In this document: positions 59,258-64,000 of the stretch, piece by piece
How positions within the stretch are numbered: the stretch's first letter is position 1
Layout: each line of letters begins with the position of its first letter
Assembly: GCF_900129615.1 (NCBI RefSeq)
Contig: NZ_FQWI01000014.1
Coordinates: forward strand, 27,848 to 91,847
DNA: 64,000 bases
Origin: Pectobacterium carotovorum
Lineage (GTDB): Bacteria; Pseudomonadota; Gammaproteobacteria; Enterobacterales; Enterobacteriaceae
Direction: 5' to 3'
Notes under the pieces: model-generated
Told to the model about the DNA's origin: nothing
What the model saw: the letters and a program-made list of their open reading frames with translations, nothing else
The model's database searches: none
Translations under genes and position numbers: made by a program

Positions 59258-59722
59258 ATGCGCAAACAGGTAGAAATTTTCACCGACGGATCTTGCCTCG
59301 GTAATCCCGGCCCCGGCGGCTATGGCGCCCTGCTGCGCTACAAGCAGCACGAAAAAGCGTTAAGTGCAGGTTATCGTCTTACGACGAATAACAGAATGGA
59401 GCTGATGGCTGCAATTGCAGCACTTGAAACACTGACTACCGCGTGCGATGTGGTGCTCTGCACTGACAGCCAATATGTTCGGCAGGGGATAACCAGTTGG
59501 ATTCATAACTGGAAAAAACGTGGCTGGAAAACCGCCGACAAAAAGCCCGTCAAAAACGTCGATCTCTGGCAAAAACTGGATGCCGCGATTCAACACCACT
59601 CCGTGCAATGGGAATGGGTAAAAGGACACGCTGGGCATCCGGAAAACGAGCGCTGCGATGAACTCGCTCGCGCAGCCGCAAGTGCACCAACGCTTGATGA
59701 CACCGGTTATCAGGCTGAGTAA
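59258..59722 (+). CDS. rnhA: Ribonuclease HI
   Basis: A 154-residue enzyme that cuts RNA in RNA-DNA hybrids. Catalytic residues are visible as Asp10 ([14 protein letters not shown]), Glu48 (NRMELMAA), Asp70 (CTDSQYV) and Asp134 (NERCDELAR); the basic handle [11 protein letters not shown] near 85 is intact. Converges on yafS with 19 bases between stops. Confidence 0.97.
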   Translation: MRKQVEIFTDGSCLGNPGPGGYGALLRYKQHEKALSAGYRLTTNNRMELMAAIAALETLTTACDVVLCTDSQYVRQGITSWIHNWKKRGWKTADKKPVKNVDLWQKLDAAIQHHSVQWEWVKGHAGHPENERCDELARAAASAPTLDDTGYQAE

Positions 59723-59741
59723 ATCACCGCAGGCCTCCGCC

Positions 59742-60452
59742 TCATCTCCGATATATCTTTGTTGCGCCCACCGTGCGGCGCACTGATGCTTTGCGCAACC
59801 TCGCCCTCATCGGCGTAAACGTCAGCGGAATGGTGCGCTTCCGGGCAATAATCAGCGTCAGGCATCCCAGCATCGGAATATGTTTATTCAACTTCCCTTT
59901 GTTTCTTCGCCATGGCGTAACGTGAAAATGGGTCTGATCGATAACCTCATAGTTCAATAGTCCCAGCCAGTCCGTAATACGCATTTGAGTGAACATACGG
60001 CTGCAATAAGGGTGTTTTTTATTGAGTCTAGGGATCAGTTTGCCCAGGCCAACCAGACTGATCGGATTAAACGTGCTCAGAATTAGCCAACCGTCATCGA
60101 TCAAGACACGATCAACCTCCCGCAGAATACGGTGCGGGTCCGATGAATAAGACAGCGTTTGAGCGAGCAAGCAGGCATCGATCGACTTTTCAGAGAACGG
60201 TAATTGATGAGCATCTGCTATAACCTGAAGGTTATCGCCGTGTGGAGCAACATTAACCTGATGCGCAATCGCACACTCTGTTACATGGATTTCCGCGCTT
60301 AGCGCCCCTACCTTGATAAGATGAAAACCAAAGAGTTTTGGCCACCATGGCAACAAAGCCAGTTCAATCGACTCGCGATAAAATTGCCCGCAGGTGATAT
60401 CATCCCACGAATCAGGTGCAACAATGGTCTGAGGGGTTCGTGCCAATTTCAT
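59742..60452 (-). CDS. yafS: Class I SAM-dependent methyltransferase YafS
   Basis: A 236-residue putative methyltransferase. The usual glycine-rich SAM loop is degenerate (LFGFHLIKVGALSAEI near residue 45), but ADAHQLPFSEKSIDACLLAQTLSY and ILREVDRVLIDDGWLILSTFNP are standard methyltransferase motifs. C-terminus is basic. Divergent from gloB over 43 bases, as in E. coli. Substrate unknown. Confidence 0.88.
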   Translation of the reverse strand: MKLARTPQTIVAPDSWDDITCGQFYRESIELALLPWWPKLFGFHLIKVGALSAEIHVTECAIAHQVNVAPHGDNLQVIADAHQLPFSEKSIDACLLAQTLSYSSDPHRILREVDRVLIDDGWLILSTFNPISLVGLGKLIPRLNKKHPYCSRMFTQMRITDWLGLLNYEVIDQTHFHVTPWRRNKGKLNKHIPMLGCLTLIIARKRTIPLTFTPMRARLRKASVRRTVGATKIYRR

Positions 60453-60495
60453 CTTCTGTTCTCGTCCTCAGGCTGCTAGAAAAAAGAGGTGATGA

Positions 60496-61251
60496 ATGAA
60501 TCTTATCAGTATCCCCGCACTTCAGGACAACTACATTTGGCTATTGAGCAATAAAGAAAATCGCTGTGTGATCGTCGATCCTGGTGAAGCGCCCCCGGTG
60601 CTTAATGCGCTCGATCAACACGCACTTTTTCCCGAAGCAATCTTGCTCACTCACCATCATAACGACCATGTAGGAGGTGTAGGTGAGCTCCTCAAGCATT
60701 ACCCTAATCTGCCTGTTTTTGGTCCAAAAGAAACCGCTAAATGCGGCGCAACCTACCTGGTGGAAGAAGGAAATACCGTCTCTTTGTTAAATTCGGAATT
60801 TTCTGTAATTGAGGTTCCAGGACACACATCAGGTCATATTGCTTACTACAATGCGCCATTTTTGTTCTGTGGCGACACCCTGTTTTCAGCGGGATGCGGT
60901 CGTATATTTGAAGGCACACCGAGACAAATGTATGAATCAATTCAAAAAATAGCGGAACTTCCTGATGATACAGTAGCGTGCTGCGCTCATGAATACACGC
61001 TATCAAACTTAAGGTTTTCTAATACGATATTGCCAGAAGATGCCAATATTGAAGCTTACCTCCATGAAATCAGTCAGATACGAGAAAAATCTCAGTCTAG
61101 CTTACCTACAACATTAGGGCTGGAGAGAAGAATCAACCTATTTCTCCGCTGTCATGAAATTGATTTAAAAAGGAAATTATCAAAGGAACCTGAAAATATA
61201 GAGAATTGGCAAGTTTTTGAGATGCTACGTAGCAAGAAAGACTGCTTCTGA
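60496..61251 (+). CDS. gloB: Hydroxyacylglutathione hydrolase (glyoxalase II)
   Basis: A 251-residue metallo-beta-lactamase fold hydrolase that frees D-lactate from S-lactoylglutathione. The metal motif [10 protein letters not shown] lies near residue 52, further ligands in PGHTSGHI and [13 protein letters not shown], and [10 protein letters not shown] near 160; the end LRSKKD binds glutathione. From about 60780 the gene is clearly AT-rich (28-43 percent G+C in the 60-base lines I counted) with AGA, AGG and ATA codons, unlike its neighbours, although the protein is complete. Confidence 0.95.
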   Translation: MNLISIPALQDNYIWLLSNKENRCVIVDPGEAPPVLNALDQHALFPEAILLTHHHNDHVGGVGELLKHYPNLPVFGPKETAKCGATYLVEEGNTVSLLNSEFSVIEVPGHTSGHIAYYNAPFLFCGDTLFSAGCGRIFEGTPRQMYESIQKIAELPDDTVACCAHEYTLSNLRFSNTILPEDANIEAYLHEISQIREKSQSSLPTTLGLERRINLFLRCHEIDLKRKLSKEPENIENWQVFEMLRSKKDCF

Positions 61252-61321
61252 AGGTTTAGGTTGTGCTATTCGTCTAATCAAAGTATCCTTGCTCGTCTTT
61301 TAAGCAACTATTGACCAACAT

Positions 61322-62695
61322 ATGAAGGCTAAAGCGATGATTATCGCCTCAGTCTTGCTGGCGGGTTGTCAGGTCTCACCACATGACACCTCGCAACCTA
61401 AGCAGCATGCACAGAGTTTGTCTTCGGCAAGTCAAAGTGAAGCAGGAAAGTACACAGATGGCCGAGAGGCCTCCGCGCGATGGTTAGATGACGATAGCCT
61501 CGCGCAACGAGATCTGTGGAACTTCATTGGCGACGAGCTGAAGATGGAGGTTCCGGAAAACGCCCGGATCCGCGAGCAAAAAATGCGTTATTTGAAAAAT
61601 AAGAGCTATCTCCACGATGTAACATTACGGGCAGAGCCGTACATGTACTGGATAGTCGAGCAGATTAAGCAACGTAAAATGCCGATGGAACTGGTACTGC
61701 TACCCATAGTGGAGAGCGCTTTTGATCCAAGTGCCACATCATCCGCCAATGCCGCTGGGCTATGGCAGATTATCCCTGGCACAGGACGCAACTATGGTTT
61801 GAAACAAAACCAGTGGTACGACGGACGTCGCGATGTGATTGCGTCTACGACGGCTGCGCTGGATATGATGCAACGACTCAACACGATGTTTGATGGCGAC
61901 TGGTTATTGACTGTTGCTGCATACAACAGTGGTGAAGGTCGCGTCATGCAAGCGATGAAAGCGAATAAAGCGAAAGGAAAATCAACCAGCTTCTGGGCAC
62001 TGGCGTTACCGCGTGAAACGTCGATCTATGTTCCTAAGATGCTGGCTTTGAGCGATATTCTTAAAAACAGTAAGAAGTATGGCGTGAGTCTGCCGCAACC
62101 CAATGAAAGCCGCGCATTAGCGAAGGTTGAGCTAGGGCAGCAGATAGAATTGACACAAGCCGCTGAGATGGCTGGTTTGTCGTTGAATAAGCTGAAGAGC
62201 TATAACTCGGGCTATAAACGTAATGTTACCGCGCCAAATGGGCCACATTACATTATGGTTCCTAAAGCTCACGTTGAGCAGTTGAAAGATTCGCTGGCTG
62301 ATGGTGACATCGCGGCGATTCAACCAACACGCTTAGCGCAAACACAGTCAACGCCAGCATCACAGCAGTATAAGGTACGCTCAGGTGATACCTTATCAGC
62401 CATTGCGGCACGACTTAATGTCAGCACGAAAGATTTGCAGAGCTGGAACAATCTGCGTAGCGCTGGTGCGCTCAAGGTTGGTCAAACGTTGCAAGTTGCC
62501 AAAGCGTCAGGCAATGGCAGCTCTATCACCTATCAAGTTCGGAAGGGTGATTCGCTGGCAAGCATTGCTAAACGCCACGGTGTAAATATTGTTGATGTGA
62601 TGCGCTGGAATACCGTTATCAACAAGAATGCCAACATCCAGCCAGGCGATCGTCTGACGCTTTATGTTAGCAGCAATATAAAACCTGATTCTTAA
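61322..62695 (+). CDS. mltD: Membrane-bound lytic murein transglycosylase D
   Basis: A 457-residue outer-membrane lipoprotein that cleaves peptidoglycan glycan strands. Lipobox LLAGC puts the lipidated Cys at residue 16. The SLT domain has the catalytic Glu in PIVESAFDPSA near 139 followed by ANAAGLWQIIPGTG and AAYNSGEGRV. Two LysM repeats close the protein (YKVRSGDTLSAIAARLNVST near 350 and YQVRKGDSLASIAKRHGVN near 405). Ends at a strong terminator. Confidence 0.96.
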   Translation: MKAKAMIIASVLLAGCQVSPHDTSQPKQHAQSLSSASQSEAGKYTDGREASARWLDDDSLAQRDLWNFIGDELKMEVPENARIREQKMRYLKNKSYLHDVTLRAEPYMYWIVEQIKQRKMPMELVLLPIVESAFDPSATSSANAAGLWQIIPGTGRNYGLKQNQWYDGRRDVIASTTAALDMMQRLNTMFDGDWLLTVAAYNSGEGRVMQAMKANKAKGKSTSFWALALPRETSIYVPKMLALSDILKNSKKYGVSLPQPNESRALAKVELGQQIELTQAAEMAGLSLNKLKSYNSGYKRNVTAPNGPHYIMVPKAHVEQLKDSLADGDIAAIQPTRLAQTQSTPASQQYKVRSGDTLSAIAARLNVSTKDLQSWNNLRSAGALKVGQTLQVAKASGNGSSITYQVRKGDSLASIAKRHGVNIVDVMRWNTVINKNANIQPGDRLTLYVSSNIKPDS

Positions 62696-62723
62696 CGTCA
62701 TATCAGAATCAATAATGAAAAAT

Positions 62724-62755
62724 AGCCCTCCTACAGATGTAGAGGGCTTTTTTTT
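62724..62755. terminator. Terminator between mltD and yafD
   Basis: AGCCCTC/GAGGGCT stem followed by eight T on the plus strand, placed between convergent genes. Confidence 0.92.
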
Positions 62756-62762
62756 ATAGTGA

Positions 62763-63551
62763 TTAACTCAGGCTAAATTCGACGAGCAGTGGGTTATGAT
62801 CTGAGGCCTGAGTCACCAATACAGAAGACTGGTTAACAGTCAGCTCACGGTAAAAGACGAAATCGAGCGGTCTACCAAACGCCTTACGCCGCTGGTCATC
62901 AACGAAATGTACCTCCTGCAGCCCCATCCTTGTCGCAAACCGATTAAGTGCATTGATACGTTGCTGGCTCCATGCATTAAAATCTCCAGCCATAATAGCC
63001 GGCCCCTGATGATGTACGAGTTGCTCCCCAATCGTAGCCAACTGCTTAGTATAAACCTCAACACCAAAGCTAAAGTTAACCGCATGGATATTGATAACCA
63101 TCAGTCTTTGGCCATTCTGAAGCGCGTAGACCGTCACCAAAGAGGACTTAGCCAAACGCAACAAGGGTTCCCTTTCACGTAAAGGACAGCAATATACTGG
63201 CTGAGCTGCCGATAGAGTCATCACACCAGATGGATGTTGTGGGAGAATAATAGCAGGAACCTGATCGGCAGAAAGGTAGTTAGTGGTTGCAAAACGGATG
63301 AGTTCTGGCGTGCTTTGCGCTTCCTGCAACAGGACTAACTGGGTACCTTTGCCAAAATTTTGCAATACGGAAAGCCAATTCATTCGTTGCTGTTTAAAAA
63401 TGTTCCACACCATTACACGTAAAACATCCCCCTCCAGCAACAATGAGCCTGTAGGTAGCACTTGCCCCGGATAATGCATTTCCCCGGGAGGAAAGATACG
63501 TTCAGCTGGTTGGCCGGCAACATACCTCATTGCATAGGTTTTTTTCCGCAC
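62763..63551 (-). CDS. yafD: Endonuclease/exonuclease/phosphatase family protein YafD
   Basis: A 262-residue EEP-fold protein. Motifs in order: [11 protein letters not shown] near 50, LLQEAQ near 76, [21 protein letters not shown] near 195 and [10 protein letters not shown] at the end, so the metal and catalytic His/Asp set is complete. E. coli YafD is close along its whole length, but its substrate is not settled. The start [19 protein letters not shown] matches E. coli. Confidence 0.92.
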   Translation of the reverse strand: MRKKTYAMRYVAGQPAERIFPPGEMHYPGQVLPTGSLLLEGDVLRVMVWNIFKQQRMNWLSVLQNFGKGTQLVLLQEAQSTPELIRFATTNYLSADQVPAIILPQHPSGVMTLSAAQPVYCCPLREREPLLRLAKSSLVTVYALQNGQRLMVINIHAVNFSFGVEVYTKQLATIGEQLVHHQGPAIMAGDFNAWSQQRINALNRFATRMGLQEVHFVDDQRRKAFGRPLDFVFYRELTVNQSSVLVTQASDHNPLLVEFSLS

Positions 63552-63736
63552 GCCTCATCCACTATCAGTTTCAATACACCAAATACCCTATCAAAAAAGA
63601 ACCCACTTCTGTTATAGAATTTTATCGCAGACTTACAATGTACGCTCGGCGATAGGGTAGGAAAAATGAAATGATCGGCAAAAACAAAAAAGAAGGGAAG
63701 GAGACGAATTCATATACAGATTTTAATATTCAGATA

Positions 63737-63774
63737 TGCAAAAAGCCCTAAGCGTTAACTTAGGGCTTTTTGCA
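63737..63774. terminator. Terminator next to the rrn-linked tRNA-Asp
   Basis: A perfect 16-base stem TGCAAAAAGCCCTAAG/CTTAGGGCTTTTTGCA with loop CGTTAA. On the minus strand it lies seven bases after the tRNA-Asp CCA end and would close the rrn operon. Confidence 0.93.
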
Positions 63775-63781
63775 TAATAAG

Positions 63782-63858
63782 TGGCGGAACGGACGGGGCT
63801 CGAACCCGCGACCCCCTGCGTGACAGGCAGGTATTCTAACCAACTGAACTACCGCTCC
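63782..63858 (-). tRNA. aspU: tRNA-Asp (anticodon GTC) at the end of an rrn operon
   Basis: 77 bases, identical to the copy at 58216-58292. It lies 50 bases after the 5S gene on the same strand, like aspU behind rrnH in E. coli. Confidence 0.97.
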
Positions 63859-63908
63859 ACCGAATTTCTCTACAACCACCAGATCGCTCCGGTTTACTGC
63901 TTAATTTG

Positions 63909-64000
63909 ATGCCTGGCAGTTCCCTACTCTCACATGGGGAAGCCCCACACTACCATCGGCGCTACGGCGTTTCACTTCTGAGTTCGGCATGGGGTCAGGT
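63909..64000 (-). rRNA. rrf: 5S ribosomal RNA, 3' part (gene continues beyond the window)
   Basis: About 92 of 120 bases. The minus strand reads ACCTGACCCCATGCCGAACT, then the conserved AGAAGTGAAACGCCGTAGCG, and ends CTGCCAGGCAT, as in enterobacterial 5S. It shows that an rRNA operon on the minus strand enters the window here. Confidence 0.97.

Overview
The window reads as a housekeeping-rich stretch of the chromosome of a soft-rot enterobacterium, most likely Pectobacterium or a close relative in the Pectobacteriaceae. The evidence is that nearly every protein is close to its Escherichia coli counterpart, base composition is moderate, and E. coli blocks that lie far apart (nadB-trmN-srmB-grcA-ung; alaXW; gltX-valUXY-lysV; cdaR-degP-dgt-mtnN-btuF-erpA-hemL-fhu-mrcB-hrpB-thpR-sfsA-dksA-gluQ-pcnB-folK-pan-yadGH-can-hpt; speED; nrdHIEF; dnaQ-rnhA-gloB-mltD-yafD-rrn) are joined here in one run. 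The genus call rests on remembered protein and repeat similarity, not on a database search.

Layout. 1-4.0 kb: 3' end of nadB, trmN, srmB, grcA with an FNR-type control region, ung. 4.1-7.7 kb: two tRNA-Ala(GGC), an esterase gene behind a Fur-like site, gltX, then three identical tRNA-Val(UAC) and one tRNA-Lys(UUU), followed by a duplicated tRNA-Lys tail with a GC-rich hairpin block. 8-11.8 kb: accessory redox genes (OYE-type oxidoreductase, aldo/keto reductase, TetR regulator, DoxX). 11.9-15.7 kb: sulfate importer operon with an Sbp-like binding protein. 16-24.8 kb: cdaR, degP, dgt, mtnN, btuF, a small secreted protein, erpA, hemL. 25-32 kb: GST, MocR-type regulator divergent from a LysE exporter, fhuCDB without an adjacent fhuA. 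32-48 kb: mrcB, hrpB, thpR, sfsA, dksA, gluQ, pcnB-folK-panBCD, yadGH, can, hpt. 48-58 kb: GNAT, a two-gene iron-type ABC importer lacking a binding protein, yacC, speED, nrdHIEF. 58-64 kb: tRNA-Asp, dnaQ/rnhA, yafS/gloB, mltD, yafD, tRNA-Asp and the 3' part of a 5S rRNA that opens an rrn operon on the minus strand.

Genes that work together: CysTWA plus binding protein import sulfate; FhuCDB moves ferric hydroxamates; PanB, PanC and PanD supply pantothenate; SpeD and SpeE make spermidine; NrdHIEF is the class Ib ribonucleotide reductase; ErpA and HemL serve Fe-S and heme assembly; DksA and GluQ form a conserved pair; DnaQ and RnhA face away from a shared 56-base promoter gap.

No phage, insertion sequence, CRISPR array or recognisable new multi-gene system is present. 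The parts most worth a second look are non-coding: the tRNA-Lys tail duplication, three inverted-repeat elements, the FNR pair at grcA, the probable AUC/AUU start of pcnB, and several perfect palindromes in front of genes.
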